Shown: positions 43,944-55,182, counted from the stretch's first letter. The stretch is 64,000 nucleotides of DNA from Paracoccaceae bacterium (GCA_030148005.1 JASBUI010000025.1:1-64000), one strand, 5' to 3'. Program-made: numbers and translations. The notes: generated from the sequence alone by a model not told the origin.

Positions 43944-45722
43944 CTAAAGCGGCCAGAAGATCAGAATCGACGGGATCGAAACGACAACGACGATGATCTC
44001 AAGCGGCAGGCCCATGCGCCAGTAGTCGCCAAAGGCATATGCGCCGGGGCCAAGGATCAGCGTGTTGTTCTTATGCCCGATCGGCGTCAGGAAGGCGCAG
44101 GACGCCGCCACCGCAACAGCCATCAGGAAAGGATCGGGGTTCACGCCCAGCGTTTCGGCCATCTTGATGCCGACCGGCGCTGCAACAATCACCGTCGCGG
44201 TGTTGTTCAGAACATCCGACAAGGTCATCGTGACGATCATCAGCACGGTCAGAACAACCCATGCAGGATAACCTGCGGTCAAATCTGTCAGCGCATTGGC
44301 GATAAGCGCGGTGCCTCCGGCGGTTTCAAGCGCCGCGCCCAGCGGGATCATGGACCCCAAAAGGACGACCACGGGCCATTCGATGTGATCATAGATTTCG
44401 CGGATGGGCAGGATGCCGGTCAGCACAAAGGCAACCACGACAAGCCCAAGGGCGACGGGCAGGTAGATCAGCCCGACACTTGCCGCCGCCACGGCCGCGG
44501 CGAAAAGCCCGATGCCAAGCCAGACTTTCTTGTGATCGGTGACCGCCAGCCCGCGTTCGGCCAGCGGCAGCGCGCCCAGCCATTCGGTAACATCGGCGGC
44601 GTTTTGCTGCGGCACCAGAAGCAACAGGATGTCGCCGGTCTGTATCGTGGTCTTGCGCACCTGCTTTTTGATGGTCTTGCCGCGCCGCGAGATGCCCAAA
44701 AGGACGGTGCTTTGCCGCCAAGCCAGCCCGATTGCCTCGGACGTCTTGCCGTTGATGCGTGACTGATCGGTGACGACAACCTCGATCACGGTTAGGCCTG
44801 CGCCGCCAGCTTCCAGCGCCTGCTGGCGCTTCTCGTCCGAGAAATCCAGCGACAGGGCGGCGCGAAATTCGTCCAGAGCATCGGGGCGGGCCTCTATCAC
44901 GATGGCGTCGCCTGCGGCCAGAACCGCGTTCTGCGAAGTGCCATAGCGCCGCTTGCCGCCGCGAACGAGGCCAAGGATTGCGACATCGTTTTTCTCGGCC
45001 GTCTCGTAAAGTTCGGACAGGCGCTTGCCGATGTGCTTGGACCCGGATGGAACGGTCAGCTCGGCGATATAGGCGGCATAATCGTCCATCGGGCTTGAAC
45101 TTTTGCCGCTGTCGCGCTGCGGGATAAGCCGCCATCCGATCACTGCGACAAACAACAGACCGACAAGCGCCGTGACGCCGCCAACCGGGGCGAAGTCGAA
45201 CATCTTGAAAGGCTCACCCAGCTGCTTTTCCCGGATAGAGGCGATGATGATGTTGGGCGGCGTTCCGATCAGCGTGACCATGCCGCCAAGGATCGTGGCA
45301 AAGGACAGCGGCATAAGCGACAGCCCCGGCGCGCGCCCGGCCTTGCGCGCGGTCTGAATGTCGACCGGCATCAACAGGGCAAGGGCCGCCACGTTGTTCA
45401 TGAAGGCCGACAGAACGCCACCGATCCCGCCCATCAGCGCGATATGGCCCCCCAAGGATCGTGTACTGTCGACAAGCGTGCGGGTGATCAGGAAAACCGC
45501 GCCCGAGCGCACGAGCCCCGCCGAGACGACCAGCACCAGCGCCACAACCAGCGTGGCGGGATGGCCAAAGCCGGTAAAGGCTTCCTTGGTTGGGACAACG
45601 CCCAGAACGACGCCGATCATCAGGGCGGTGAAGGCAACCAGATCATACCGGAAGCGGCCCCAGAGAAGCATTGCAAAGACGGCGCCGAAGAGGGCGAATA
45701 GTATGATCTGATCCTGTGTCAT
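43944..45722 (-). CDS. SLC13-family permease with two RCK_C (TrkA_C) domains, second copy
   Basis: 592 residues from ATG 45722; an alternative GTG at 45758 with AAGG upstream would add 12 residues. Transmembrane halves flank two TrkA_C domains ([23 protein letters not shown] begins the first). Hairpin motifs [12 protein letters not shown] and [14 protein letters not shown], then [15 protein letters not shown]. It is a homologue of, but clearly different from, the convergent gene at 41830. The substrate is probably sulfate or a dicarboxylate. Confidence 0.9.
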   Translation of the reverse strand: MTQDQIILFALFGAVFAMLLWGRFRYDLVAFTALMIGVVLGVVPTKEAFTGFGHPATLVVALVLVVSAGLVRSGAVFLITRTLVDSTRSLGGHIALMGGIGGVLSAFMNNVAALALLMPVDIQTARKAGRAPGLSLMPLSFATILGGMVTLIGTPPNIIIASIREKQLGEPFKMFDFAPVGGVTALVGLLFVAVIGWRLIPQRDSGKSSSPMDDYAAYIAELTVPSGSKHIGKRLSELYETAEKNDVAILGLVRGGKRRYGTSQNAVLAAGDAIVIEARPDALDEFRAALSLDFSDEKRQQALEAGGAGLTVIEVVVTDQSRINGKTSEAIGLAWRQSTVLLGISRRGKTIKKQVRKTTIQTGDILLLLVPQQNAADVTEWLGALPLAERGLAVTDHKKVWLGIGLFAAAVAAASVGLIYLPVALGLVVVAFVLTGILPIREIYDHIEWPVVVLLGSMIPLGAALETAGGTALIANALTDLTAGYPAWVVLTVLMIVTMTLSDVLNNTATVIVAAPVGIKMAETLGVNPDPFLMAVAVAASCAFLTPIGHKNNTLILGPGAYAFGDYWRMGLPLEIIVVVVSIPSILIFWPL

Positions 45723-45900
45723 GGTGACCGGTTTAGCGCCGAGTTGGGCAAGCGTCACGTCGAAACCTTGGGGCCGCAGTGCGGGCCCCCCGTGGCAACG
45801 TGGACGAATTTCGCCGAAATCTGTTTCCCGGCCGGGATTGCCGATTGCGGCGCGGGTATCTATAGAAAGCGCTCAAGTTCCGACCACGATGGAGATACCC

Positions 45901-46641
45901 ATGGCAGGCCATTCAAAATGGGCCAACATCCAACACCGCAAAGGGCGGCAGGATGCGGCACGTTCCAAGCTGTTTTCAAAACTGGCCAAGGAAATCACCG
46001 TGGCCGCCAAGATGGGCGATCCTGACCCCGAAAAGAACCCGCGCCTGCGCCTTGCCGTGAAAGAGGCAAAGTCACAGTCAGTGCCCAAGGACGTGATCGA
46101 CCGCGCGATCAAGAAATCGCTGGGCGGCGAGGGCGAAAACTATGAAGAAATTCGCTATGAGGGCTATGGCCCCGGCGGCGTTGCCGTCATCGTCGAGGCG
46201 ATGACCGACAACCGCAATCGCACCGCCTCTGTCGTGCGTTCGACCTTTTCCAAGCATGGCGGAAACCTTGGCGAAACCGGAAGCGTTTCGTTCATGTTCG
46301 ACCGCAAGGGTGAGATCGTCTATTCGGCCGATGTCGGCGACGAAGACACCGTGATGCTGGCCGCGATCGAGGCTGGCGCGGAAGACGTCGAAAGCTCGGA
46401 AGACGGGCATGTCATCTATTGCGCGGATACTGATCTGAACGATGTCTCGAACGCGCTTGAGGCTGTGCTGGGCGAATCTGAAACGGCCAAGCTTGTCTGG
46501 CGTCCGCAAACAACGACAGAGCTTGATCTTGAGGGTATGCAAAAGCTTATGCGCCTGATGGAAGTGCTTGAAGATGACGACGATGTTCAGCGCGTGACGG
46601 CCAATTTTGAAGTTTCGGATGAGGTTATGGCCGCGCTTTGA
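45901..46641 (+). CDS. YebC/PmpR family DNA-binding regulatory protein
   Basis: 246 residues: [19 protein letters not shown] at the N-terminus, then [39 protein letters not shown] and FDRKGEIVY. YebC proteins act as transcription regulators and, in recent work, help ribosomes at proline stretches. Start ATG 45901 with TGGAGA upstream. It is divergent from the SLC13 gene. Confidence 0.96.
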   Translation: MAGHSKWANIQHRKGRQDAARSKLFSKLAKEITVAAKMGDPDPEKNPRLRLAVKEAKSQSVPKDVIDRAIKKSLGGEGENYEEIRYEGYGPGGVAVIVEAMTDNRNRTASVVRSTFSKHGGNLGETGSVSFMFDRKGEIVYSADVGDEDTVMLAAIEAGAEDVESSEDGHVIYCADTDLNDVSNALEAVLGESETAKLVWRPQTTTELDLEGMQKLMRLMEVLEDDDDVQRVTANFEVSDEVMAAL

Positions 46642-46716
46642 TCGGCGCGTCTTGCCGGATGTGAAACTTGGAATTTGGGGCTTGTGACGGCCCGTAATTT
46701 GCGATCACCTGCGGTC

Positions 46717-47616
46717 ATGCAAACCGTCAATCGCCCCTTGGCCGGCGTCCTTTGGATGCTTGCTACCGGCCTTCTTTTTGTCGCCGTAACGGCCATCGTC
46801 AAACACGTCGGAAGCGGTGTCCCAGCGGCCGAAGCGGCCTTTTTGCGCTATGTGCTGGGGCTTGTCTTTCTGATTCCGATGATGCGGCCGATCCTGAACG
46901 CACGCCTGACGCGGCGCCAGATCGGGCTGTTTTCCCTGCGCGGGCTGGTCCATACGATCGCGGTGATGCTCTGGTTCTTTGCCATGACCCGCATCTCGAT
47001 CGCCGAAGTGACCGCGATGAACTATCTTTCGCCGATTTACGTAACACTGGGCGCTGCGTTCTTTCTTAGAGAGCGCATCGCGCTGCGGCGCATTCTGGCG
47101 GTTCTTGCCGCGCTTGTGGGGGCGATGATCATCCTGCGCCCCGGTTTTCGCGAAGTGTCGCCGGGGCATCTGGCGATGCTGGCCACCGCCATTCTTTTTG
47201 CGGCGGGGTATCTGATCGCCAAGCAGATGGCCGATGAGGTAAGCCCGCCGGTCGTCGTCGGGATGCTGTCGATCACCGTCACCATCGGTCTTGCGCCCTT
47301 TGCATGGGCGGTCTGGGTGACGCCTACGCTGATGCAGGTGTTCTGGCTGTTTCTGGTGGCCTGTTTTGCAACGGCGGGGCATCTGACGATGACGCTTGCC
47401 TTCAAGGCCGCACCAATAACGGTGACCCAGCCGGTGACCTTTCTGCAATTGGTCTGGGCGACGCTTTTAGGGTACTTCGCGTTTAGCGAGGCGGTTGATC
47501 AATGGGTGCTGCTGGGCGGCGGGGTCATCATGGCTTCGGTCAGTTTCATCACCTGGCGCGAGGCGGTCAGCCGCCTCCGCTCCATCACCCCAACCCATGT
47601 AGCAACCAAGGTCTAA
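46717..47616 (+). CDS. EamA (DMT superfamily) transporter
   Basis: 299 residues from ATG 46717; the frame is open to 46675 and a GTG at 46684 is an alternative. Ten transmembrane helices (VLWMLATGLLFVAVTAIVKH first, ALRRILAVLAALVGAMIILRP mid). The RSPA/YdcZ-like group exports amino-acid-like metabolites. No clear ribosome binding site. It is unrelated in position to the other two EamA genes. Confidence 0.87.
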   Translation: MQTVNRPLAGVLWMLATGLLFVAVTAIVKHVGSGVPAAEAAFLRYVLGLVFLIPMMRPILNARLTRRQIGLFSLRGLVHTIAVMLWFFAMTRISIAEVTAMNYLSPIYVTLGAAFFLRERIALRRILAVLAALVGAMIILRPGFREVSPGHLAMLATAILFAAGYLIAKQMADEVSPPVVVGMLSITVTIGLAPFAWAVWVTPTLMQVFWLFLVACFATAGHLTMTLAFKAAPITVTQPVTFLQLVWATLLGYFAFSEAVDQWVLLGGGVIMASVSFITWREAVSRLRSITPTHVATKV

Positions 47617-47751
47617 GGCGCGGCCCCCCCGGCAAACCATGCCCGGCCGCGCCATCGGTGGCGCATTTTGGACCTGTTGGTTCGGTTTGGCGATTGACCT
47701 CTGCGCCCCGGGCGGCAAAGGCTTGTCCCGATAGCGCTGAGGAAGGCAAAC

Positions 47752-49257
47752 GTGTCCCAGAACATCCTTATCTTCATGGTTGACCAGTTGAACGGCACGT
47801 TCTTTCCCGACGGGCCTGCCAGTTGGCTGCATGCGCCGAACCTGCGGCGCCTTGCGGATCGGTCGGTGCGGTTTGCAAATACCTATACTGCCTCACCGCT
47901 TTGCGCCCCGGGGCGCGCCAGTTTCATGTCCGGTCAGCTTCCTTCGCGCACAGGGGTCTATGACAATGCGGCCGAGTTTGCCTCGGACATCCCGACATTT
48001 GCCCACCATCTGCGGCGCGCAGGCTATCGGACCTGCCTTTCGGGCAAGATGCATTTTGTCGGCCCCGATCAGCTTCACGGGTTTGAAGAGCGGCTGACAA
48101 CCGACATCTATCCGGCCGATTTCGGCTGGACGCCGGACTATCGCAAGCCGGGGGAGCGGATTGATTGGTGGTATCACAACATGGGATCGGTCACCGGGGC
48201 GGGCGTGGCCGAGACATCAAACCAGCTTGAGTATGATGACGAGGTTGCCTTTCATGCCCGCGCCAAGGTTCACGATCTGGCGCGCGGCGGCGATGATCGT
48301 CCGTGGTGCCTGACGGTCAGTTTCACCCATCCGCACGACCTTTACGTTGCGCGGCGCAAGTACTGGGACCTCTATGAGGGCTGCGAGCATCTTTTGCCGC
48401 GCGTTCCGGCCATGGACTACGGTGATCATGACCCGCACTCTCAGCGGCTTTTGGATGCCAACGACTGGCGCAAGTTCGATATCACCCAAGACGACATCCG
48501 CCGCGCGCGCCGCGCCTATTTCGCCAACATCTCGTATCTTGACGACAAGATCGGCGAGGTGATCGAGGCGCTGGAGGCGACACGCCAAGAGGCCACAATC
48601 CTTTTCGTGTCCGACCACGGCGACATGCTGGGCGAGCGTGGCCTTTGGTTCAAGATGAGCTTTTACGAGGGCGCATCGCGCGTGCCTTTGATGATCGCCG
48701 CGCCGGGCGGGCAGGGGCAAAGAATAGACGCGCCCATCTCAACGCTTGATGTCTGCCCGACGCTTTGCGACATCGCCGGTGTCTCGATGGATGAGGTAAT
48801 GCCTTGGACCGATGGCCAAAGCCTTTTGCCATTGATGCACGGCGCTGACCGCGAGGCGCCGGTTGCCATGGAATACGCCGCTGAAGGGTCCCAGGCGCCG
48901 CTGGTGTCGCTGCGTTACGGCAAGTGGAAGTACAATCGCTGCGCATTGGACCCCGATCAGCTTTTTGATCTTCAGGCTGACCCTGAAGAGCTTCGAAATC
49001 TGGCGGCTGATCCGCGCCACAAGGGCACGCTGAACAGCTTGCAGGCCAAATCGATGGCCAGATGGGACCTTGATGCCTTTGATGCGGACGTCCGCGCCAG
49101 TCAGGCGCGCCGTCTTCTTGTCTATCAGGCGCTGCGCCAGGGGGGGTACTACCCTTGGGACTACCAGCCGCTTCAGAAGGCATCAGAGCGGTACATGCGC
49201 AACCACATGGACCTCAACGTTCTGGAAGAGAACAAACGCTTTCCAAGAGGGGAATAG
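47752..49257 (+). CDS. betC: choline-sulfatase
   Basis: 501 residues, alkaline-phosphatase-fold sulfatase. The formylglycine signature is LCAPGRASFMSG (C-x-P-x-R type), metal ligands are in IFMVDQLNGTFFPDG and SDHGDMLGERGLW. It releases choline from choline-O-sulfate, feeding betB/betA in the same cluster. GTG start 47752 with GAGGAAGG upstream. The C-terminal choline-sulfatase tail (YYPWDYQP) is present, supporting choline over other sulfate esters. Confidence 0.92.
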   Translation: MSQNILIFMVDQLNGTFFPDGPASWLHAPNLRRLADRSVRFANTYTASPLCAPGRASFMSGQLPSRTGVYDNAAEFASDIPTFAHHLRRAGYRTCLSGKMHFVGPDQLHGFEERLTTDIYPADFGWTPDYRKPGERIDWWYHNMGSVTGAGVAETSNQLEYDDEVAFHARAKVHDLARGGDDRPWCLTVSFTHPHDLYVARRKYWDLYEGCEHLLPRVPAMDYGDHDPHSQRLLDANDWRKFDITQDDIRRARRAYFANISYLDDKIGEVIEALEATRQEATILFVSDHGDMLGERGLWFKMSFYEGASRVPLMIAAPGGQGQRIDAPISTLDVCPTLCDIAGVSMDEVMPWTDGQSLLPLMHGADREAPVAMEYAAEGSQAPLVSLRYGKWKYNRCALDPDQLFDLQADPEELRNLAADPRHKGTLNSLQAKSMARWDLDAFDADVRASQARRLLVYQALRQGGYYPWDYQPLQKASERYMRNHMDLNVLEENKRFPRGE

Positions 49258-49259
49258 GC

Positions 49260-49904
49260 ATGCTGACGCTTTATGGCCGCGCAACTTCGTCGAACGTACA
49301 GGCAGTGATCTGGGCGATGAACGAACTTGGCCTGACATTTGATCGCCGCGATGTCGGCGGCAGTTTCGGGGGGCTTGATACGCCGCAGTTCCGGGCGATG
49401 AACCCGCATGGGCGCATCCCTGTCCTGATGCACAATGACGGGCTGGCGATCTTCGAAAGCATGGCCATCCTGCGCTATCTCGGCGCGGTCTTCGCAAACG
49501 CGCCTTTCTGGCCGGCCGATCCGGTCGCGCGCGCGCAGGTCGATCAATGGGCCGAATGGGCCAAGATGGACGTGGCGAACAATTTCACCGGCCCGATTTT
49601 CTGGCGCGTGGTGCGCACACCGCCCGAACGGCACGATCACGGCGCCATCCGCGCCGCCGTCGACAAGTTCGAGCGTGAGCTTGTAAGCGCAGAGCGGCAG
49701 CTTTCCAGCCGCGACTTTCTGGCGGGTGATGAACTGTCCCTGGCCGACATTCCACTTGGCCATGTGCTTTACCGCTACTTCGATATCGACATCGAACGCC
49801 GCGACTTTCCCGCTCTCAAGGCCTATTATCAAAGATTGACGCAGCGTCCGGCCTATCGCGAAAGCGTCATGATATCCTACGAAAGCCTGCGAAACACGAT
49901 CTGA
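49260..49904 (+). CDS. glutathione S-transferase family protein
   Basis: 214 residues: N-terminal thioredoxin-like domain ([22 protein letters not shown], then [27 protein letters not shown] with the glutathione-binding ES) and an all-alpha C-terminal domain ([12 protein letters not shown]). ATG two bases after the betC stop, within the choline-sulfate cluster. Its role there is unknown. Confidence 0.9.
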   Translation: MLTLYGRATSSNVQAVIWAMNELGLTFDRRDVGGSFGGLDTPQFRAMNPHGRIPVLMHNDGLAIFESMAILRYLGAVFANAPFWPADPVARAQVDQWAEWAKMDVANNFTGPIFWRVVRTPPERHDHGAIRAAVDKFERELVSAERQLSSRDFLAGDELSLADIPLGHVLYRYFDIDIERRDFPALKAYYQRLTQRPAYRESVMISYESLRNTI

Positions 49905-49910
49905 ACCCTT

Positions 49911-49943
49911 GTTTCTTCTTTGCACCAAATACTCACGCCGGAG
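49911..49943 (-). repeat. GAGTATTTGG-type intergenic motif before betB
   Basis: On the minus strand CTCCGGCGTGAGTATTTGG is followed by TGCAAAGAAGAAAC. It is the same pattern as the elements at 11967, 15751, 23211 and 35397: a C/G-rich start, (A)GTATTTG, then purine-rich AAGAAGA. Confidence 0.55.
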
Positions 49944-49951
49944 GCGTTGCC

Positions 49952-51409
49952 ATGACCTATGACACCCAGCCCAAGGCCAGCCATTTTGTCGCCGGCGCCT
50001 ACCTTGAAGATACCGGCGGCGCCGAGATCGAGGTTATCTATCCCGCAAGCGGAGAGGTGATCGCGCGGCTGCACAGCGCGACGCCGAAAGTGATCGAAGC
50101 GGCCATAACGTCGGCGCGGGCGGCGCAAAAGGAATGGGCGGCGATGACCGGGACGGCCCGGGGCCGCATCCTGCGCCGCGCGGCTGACCTTATGCGCGCG
50201 CGCAACCGCGAACTTTCCCAGCTAGAGACGATGGATACCGGCAAGCCGCTGCAGGAAACGCTTGTTGCCGATGCAACCTCTGGCGCTGATGCGCTGGAAT
50301 ACTTTGGCGGCGTGGCCGCCACGCTTACGGGCCAGCACATACCGCTGGGTCAGGACTGGGCCTATACCATCCGCGAACCGCTGGGCCTTTGTGTCGGGAT
50401 CGGGGCCTGGAACTATCCGACCCAGATCGCCTGCTGGAAAGGCGCACCGGCGCTGGCTTGCGGTAATGCGATGATCTTCAAGCCTTCCGAAACAACGCCG
50501 CTTTGCGCGCTGAAGGTGGCCGAAATCCTGCATGAGGCGGGCTTGCCAGCGGGGCTTTACAACGTTGTTCAGGGCATGGGCGATGTGGGCGCGGCGCTGG
50601 TGTCGGATCCGCGCGTCGACAAGGTTTCGCTGACCGGTTCGGTTCCCACGGGGCGCAAGGTTTATGCCGCCGCCGCCGAGGGCATTCGCCATGTCACGAT
50701 GGAACTGGGGGGCAAATCGCCCCTCGTTGTGTTTGAGGATGCCGATATCGAAGATGCCGTCAGCGGCGCGATCCTTGGAAACTTCTATTCCTCGGGGCAG
50801 GTCTGTTCGAACGGTACGCGCGTCTTTGTTCAGCGCTCTGTGCTAGAGCCGTTCCTTGAGCGGCTGACGGCGCGGCTGGCCGATGCGGTGATCGGCGATC
50901 CCTTGGATGAGGCAACAAGTTTCGGGCCTCTGGTCAGTCAGCGGCAACTGGACATTGTCCAAGGCTTCATCGCGCGTGGTCAGGCGACAGGCGCGCGGCT
51001 TGTGACGGGCGGCCAAAGGCTTGATCTTCCGGGCTACTACCTGCAGCCAACGGTCTTTGCCGATGTCACCGACGAGATGGAGATCGCGCGCGAAGAAATT
51101 TTCGGGCCGGTCCTGTCGGTCCTGACCTTCGATGACGAAGAAGAAGTTCTGCGCAGGGCCAATGATACGCCCTACGGGCTTGCCGCCGGTGTCTTTACCC
51201 GCGATCTGGCGCGCGCGCACCGGATGGTGGCGGGGTTTGAGGCGGGGACATGCTATATCAACACCTACAACCTTGCGCCCGTAGAGATGCCCTTTGGTGG
51301 ATCCAAGCTTTCAGGCGTCGGGCGCGAAAACTCCATGGCCGCAATTGAACACTATTCGCAGCTAAAATCGGTCTATGTCTCGATGGGGACAGTGGAGGCA
51401 CCGTTTTGA
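49952..51409 (+). CDS. betB: betaine aldehyde dehydrogenase
   Basis: 485 residues, ALDH superfamily. NAD site GSVPTGRKV, catalytic Glu in [11 protein letters not shown], catalytic Cys in [11 protein letters not shown], and [10 protein letters not shown]. Converts betaine aldehyde to glycine betaine. Start ATG 49952. The stop overlaps the TTG start of the next small gene. Confidence 0.93.
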   Translation: MTYDTQPKASHFVAGAYLEDTGGAEIEVIYPASGEVIARLHSATPKVIEAAITSARAAQKEWAAMTGTARGRILRRAADLMRARNRELSQLETMDTGKPLQETLVADATSGADALEYFGGVAATLTGQHIPLGQDWAYTIREPLGLCVGIGAWNYPTQIACWKGAPALACGNAMIFKPSETTPLCALKVAEILHEAGLPAGLYNVVQGMGDVGAALVSDPRVDKVSLTGSVPTGRKVYAAAAEGIRHVTMELGGKSPLVVFEDADIEDAVSGAILGNFYSSGQVCSNGTRVFVQRSVLEPFLERLTARLADAVIGDPLDEATSFGPLVSQRQLDIVQGFIARGQATGARLVTGGQRLDLPGYYLQPTVFADVTDEMEIAREEIFGPVLSVLTFDDEEEVLRRANDTPYGLAAGVFTRDLARAHRMVAGFEAGTCYINTYNLAPVEMPFGGSKLSGVGRENSMAAIEHYSQLKSVYVSMGTVEAPF

Positions 51410-51654
51410 CCCATGAAGACATTCACGCAGATCCGCGTGTTAAGCTGGTTGATGTCGTAAAATGGATTGCCACGGCCGTTCAACTGGTCGGCTATGGGCT
51501 TACCGGGCTCAACATCGTGCCGTGGAATGTCTTTGCCTTCTTTATCGGCATCTTCCTTTGGTTCGCTGTTGGTGTTCTATGGAAGGACCGCGCGATCATG
51601 GTTGTGCATGTCGGGGCCTTCATCTCACTTTTCGGCGGGTATCTGAACGCATGA
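51406..51654 (+). CDS. small membrane protein between betB and betA
   Basis: 82 residues, starting at TTG 51406 in a TTGA overlap with the betB stop, with GGAGG eight bases upstream; no in-frame ATG is near. Three hydrophobic segments (about 17-38, 42-58, 62-80) make it a compact inner-membrane protein. The overlap ties it to betaine synthesis. I do not recognise a characterised family; a betaine- or quinone-linked accessory is possible. Confidence 0.7.
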   Translation: MTHEDIHADPRVKLVDVVKWIATAVQLVGYGLTGLNIVPWNVFAFFIGIFLWFAVGVLWKDRAIMVVHVGAFISLFGGYLNA

Positions 51655-51677
51655 GAACGCAAGGTAAGGACCGGAAG

Positions 51678-51719
51678 ATGACACAGCGCCTGCGGCCTTG
51701 TGCCCGCGGCGAGGTTTGA
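51678..51719 (+). CDS. possible 13-codon leader ORF before betA
   Basis: ATG 51678 with AAGGA eight bases upstream, then [13 protein letters not shown] and TGA at 51717. It ends one base before the betA ATG and holds the betA ribosome binding site (GAGG) in its last codons. It could couple or attenuate betA translation, or be chance. Confidence 0.3.
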   Translation: MTQRLRPCARGEV

Positions 51720-51720
51720 C

Positions 51721-53379
51721 ATGGAAGCAGAGTTTGTAATCGTCGGGGCCGGCTCGGCCGGGTGCGCCATGGCTTACCGACTGGCCAAGGCCGGGCGCGA
51801 CGTTCTTTTGATCGAACATGGCGGGTCGGACATCGGCCCGTTCATCCAGATGCCGGGCGCCTTGTCCTACCCGATGAACATGTCGCGTTACGACTGGGGC
51901 TATAAATCCGAGCCCGAGGCGCATCTGGGCGGCAGAGAGCTGGCCTGTCCGCGCGGCAAGGTGATCGGTGGGTCATCCTCGATCAACGGGATGGTCTATG
52001 TGCGCGGCCATGCGCGCGACTTTGACCATTGGGCGGAAAACGGCGCCGATGGCTGGGGCTTTGCCGATGTCCTGCCCTACTTCAAGCGGATGGAAAACTG
52101 GCACAGCGGCGGCCACGGCGGCGATCCTGACTGGCGCGGGAAGGGCGGGCCGCTTCACGTCAGTCGCGGCAGCCGCGAAAACCCGCTTGTGAAGGCTTTC
52201 GTCACCGCGGGCCAACAGGCCGGCTATCACACGACAGAAGATTACAACGGCCAGCAGCAGGAAGGCTTTGGGCCGATGGATGCCACCATCTGGAAGGGGC
52301 GGCGCTGGTCGGTTGCAAACGCCTATCTTCGGCCTGCGCTGAAGACGGGACATTTGCGCGTGATCCGGGCCTTGGCGGAAAAGGTGGTCATCACCGAGGG
52401 GCGCGCACAAGGCGTTCAGGTGCGCAGGCGCGGGCGGCGCGAAGTGATCAGCGCCAAAGCCGAAGTTATCATTGCCGCCTCTGCCATCAACTCGCCCGCG
52501 CTTTTGATGCATTCGGGCATCGGGCCTGCGGCTGAACTTTCGGGCCTCGGGATCGAGGTGCTTGCCGATCGGCCCGGGGTTGGCAAGAACCTTCAGGATC
52601 ACCTTGAGGTCTATGTGCAGATGGCCGCCTCTCAGCCGGTATCGCTTTTCAAGTACTGGAACCTTTTCGGGAAGGCGCGCGTGGGTCTGGAATGGCTGTT
52701 GCGCAAGACGGGGCCGGGCGCTTCGAACCAGTTTGAAAGCGCCGGTTTCATCCGCTCGCGCGCGGGCGTCGATTACCCCGATATCCAGTACCATTTCCTA
52801 CCTATCGCGGTGCGCTATGACGGCAAGGCCGCCGCAGAGGGCCACGGGTTTCAGGCGCATGTCGGACCGATGCGATCGGCCAGCCGGGGGGCGGTGACGC
52901 TTGGATCAGCCGATCCGCTGGCGGCGCCGAAAATTCAGTTCAACTACATGTCTGAACCGCAGGACTGGGAGGATTTCCGCACCTGTATCCGCCTGACGCG
53001 CGAAATTTTCGGGCAAGAGGCGTTTCGCCCCTATCTGCGACACGAAATTCAGCCCGGCGCGGATGTGCAGACGGACGAGCAGATCGACGATTTCATTCGT
53101 GAGCATGCCGAAAGCGCCTATCACCCCTGCGGCACCTGCCGGATGGGGCGCGCCGACGATCCGGCGGCGGTCGTCGATCCACAGTGCCGCGTGATCGGCG
53201 TCAGCGGTTTGCGCGTCGCCGACAGCTCTGTCTTTCCGCGCATCACGAACGGCAACCTTAACGCCCCATCGATTATGGTTGGAGAAAAGGCGGCCGATCA
53301 TATCCTTGGGCGCGATCCGCTTCCGCCCCAGAACGTGGAACCTTGGGTGCATCCCAACTGGCAGAACGCGCAGCGCTAG
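51721..53379 (+). CDS. betA: choline dehydrogenase
   Basis: 552 residues, GMC flavoprotein. FAD motif [20 protein letters not shown] signature [20 protein letters not shown], and the catalytic His region [31 protein letters not shown]. Oxidises choline to betaine aldehyde at the membrane. Start ATG 51721. The stop shares bases with the convergent CoxG stop. Confidence 0.93.
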   Translation: MEAEFVIVGAGSAGCAMAYRLAKAGRDVLLIEHGGSDIGPFIQMPGALSYPMNMSRYDWGYKSEPEAHLGGRELACPRGKVIGGSSSINGMVYVRGHARDFDHWAENGADGWGFADVLPYFKRMENWHSGGHGGDPDWRGKGGPLHVSRGSRENPLVKAFVTAGQQAGYHTTEDYNGQQQEGFGPMDATIWKGRRWSVANAYLRPALKTGHLRVIRALAEKVVITEGRAQGVQVRRRGRREVISAKAEVIIAASAINSPALLMHSGIGPAAELSGLGIEVLADRPGVGKNLQDHLEVYVQMAASQPVSLFKYWNLFGKARVGLEWLLRKTGPGASNQFESAGFIRSRAGVDYPDIQYHFLPIAVRYDGKAAAEGHGFQAHVGPMRSASRGAVTLGSADPLAAPKIQFNYMSEPQDWEDFRTCIRLTREIFGQEAFRPYLRHEIQPGADVQTDEQIDDFIREHAESAYHPCGTCRMGRADDPAAVVDPQCRVIGVSGLRVADSSVFPRITNGNLNAPSIMVGEKAADHILGRDPLPPQNVEPWVHPNWQNAQR

Positions 53380-53825
53380 GCGGTGTCGGCTTCGACCTTT
53401 GCCTTGAAGTTCTCGAAAAAAGCGTCGGCCATCTTCTTGGCAAAACCGTCCACGATGCGCGAGCCAAGCTGCGCCAGCTTGCCGCCCACCTTGGCCTGAA
53501 CGTTATAGGCCAGTTCCGTGCCCTCGGGCACTTCGGTCAGCGTCACCTCGGCGCCGCCTTTTGCAAATCCGGCCACGCCGCCCTTGCCTTCGCCGCTGAT
53601 CCGGTAGCTTTGCGGCGGCTGCACATCCGACAGGGCGACCGCGCCGCGAAAGGTGGCCTTGACCGGTCCGACCTTCTGTTTGACGACAGCTTCGAACCCG
53701 TCCTCGGGCGTGCCGGTCAGCTCTTCACAGCCCGGAATGCAGGCTTTGAGCGTCTCGGCGTTGTTCAGATGCGCCCAGACCTTTTCGCGGGGGGCGGCAA
53801 TTGTGCGGCTTCCAACCATTTCCAT
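53376..53825 (-). CDS. CoxG/SRPBCC family protein
   Basis: 149 residues, a START/SRPBCC lipid-binding fold. [19 protein letters not shown] and [30 protein letters not shown] are typical CoxG motifs. CoxG helps membrane association of CO dehydrogenase or related enzymes, but no such genes are near here; the CoxL-like gene is 34 kb away. It is convergent with betA, overlapping by 4 bp. Start ATG 53825. Confidence 0.88.
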   Translation of the reverse strand: MEMVGSRTIAAPREKVWAHLNNAETLKACIPGCEELTGTPEDGFEAVVKQKVGPVKATFRGAVALSDVQPPQSYRISGEGKGGVAGFAKGGAEVTLTEVPEGTELAYNVQAKVGGKLAQLGSRIVDGFAKKMADAFFENFKAKVEADTA

Positions 53826-53900
53826 CGGATCGGTTCCTTGATGCAGTTCGCCGCCAATCTAGGGCGGATGGGACGTTTCCGAAAGGGGGCTTGTGGGCCG

Positions 53901-55127
53901 TTAGCTGGCTGACTGAACTTCGATTTGACGCTCGCGGCGCAGAACAAAAAGGATCGACAGAACGCCCATGATCGCCGTGATCAACATGATCCAGAGAAGC
54001 GGGAAGGCCCCGGACTCCGGCGTCAGGCTCACGCCGGCAAGCGCCGACAAAAGGGCGCCGCCGCCGATCATGATCGCCCCGCCAAGCCCCGATGCCGTTC
54101 CGGCAAGGCGCGGGCGCACCGAAAGCATGCCAGAGGTCGCGTTGGGAAGAACCATCCCGTTGCCAAGACCGACGAAGGTCATGAAGCCAAAAAAGCTCCA
54201 CTGAGTGCCAAGGCCCGCGTAGAAAACCAAGAGCGACAGCAGCAATCCAAAGGCAGACAGGATCGTTCCCCAAAGGATCATCGGGTTGATGCCAACGCGG
54301 CGCGAATAGCGCCCGGACAGGAAGTTTCCGACCATATAGCCGACCGCAGGCGCGCCAAAGAAAAGGCCCAGATGTTCAGGGTCCATTTCAAAGACGACCG
54401 ATCCGACAAAGGGCGCGCCGCCGAGATAGGCAAAGAAGGCGCCGCTGGCAAAGGCAGAAGAGGCGCAGTAGCCCCAGAACCGCTGTGATCCCAAAAGCTC
54501 GGGGTATTCGCGGGCCTGATCTGCAAAGCTGGTCGCACGGCCCGTCGATGTCTCGCCCACATCGGCCCAGATCAGCGCGTAAAGCGCAACCCCAAGGCCC
54601 GCCAGTACAAGGAAGTTCGACTGCCAGCCAAAGGCCGCGTCCAGCATTCCGCCAACCGCAGGGCCGATCATTGGGACGATGGCAATGCCCATGGTGACAT
54701 AACCGATGACAGAGGCTGCCTCATCCTGTGAAACCATATCGCGCACAATGGCGCGCGACAGGACCATGCCGGTGACGATCACGGCTTGCGCCATGCGAAA
54801 CAGCAGAAAAACCTCGACCGTGGTGGCCAGCAGGCAACCGATCGTGGCCAGAACAAACAGAGCGGCGCCCCACAAAAGCACGGGCCTGCGGCCATAACGA
54901 TCCGAGATCGGGCCGACAAAGACCTGAAGGATGCCGTTCATGCCCAGATAAAGCGCGACCGACAACTGCATCAGCCGATAGTCGGTCTGAAAATAGGCCG
55001 TCATGTTGGGCAGAGAGGGCAGAAATATATTCATGCTGAGCGCCGAGATGCCGGCGATCAGGACAAGGGTTATGACATGTGGGGGGCTGGTGCGGTTTAA
55101 AAAACGCACCTCTTTCGTTGTCTGCAT
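53901..55127 (-). CDS. Bcr/CflA family drug-resistance MFS transporter
   Basis: 408 residues with 12 transmembrane helices. TDYRLMQLSVALYLGMNGILQ, then the MFS motif A GPISDRYGRRPVLL, and motif C region VIGYVTMGIAIVPMIGPAVGG. Proton-driven efflux of small molecules. Start ATG 55127. It is divergent from pccB across 168 bp. Confidence 0.93.
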   Translation of the reverse strand: MQTTKEVRFLNRTSPPHVITLVLIAGISALSMNIFLPSLPNMTAYFQTDYRLMQLSVALYLGMNGILQVFVGPISDRYGRRPVLLWGAALFVLATIGCLLATTVEVFLLFRMAQAVIVTGMVLSRAIVRDMVSQDEAASVIGYVTMGIAIVPMIGPAVGGMLDAAFGWQSNFLVLAGLGVALYALIWADVGETSTGRATSFADQAREYPELLGSQRFWGYCASSAFASGAFFAYLGGAPFVGSVVFEMDPEHLGLFFGAPAVGYMVGNFLSGRYSRRVGINPMILWGTILSAFGLLLSLLVFYAGLGTQWSFFGFMTFVGLGNGMVLPNATSGMLSVRPRLAGTASGLGGAIMIGGGALLSALAGVSLTPESGAFPLLWIMLITAIMGVLSILFVLRRERQIEVQSAS

Positions 55128-55182
55128 GACCTAGGGGTATGACCAGCTATCAGCCTTGTCCAGTGAGAGTGAACTGTGCGAA

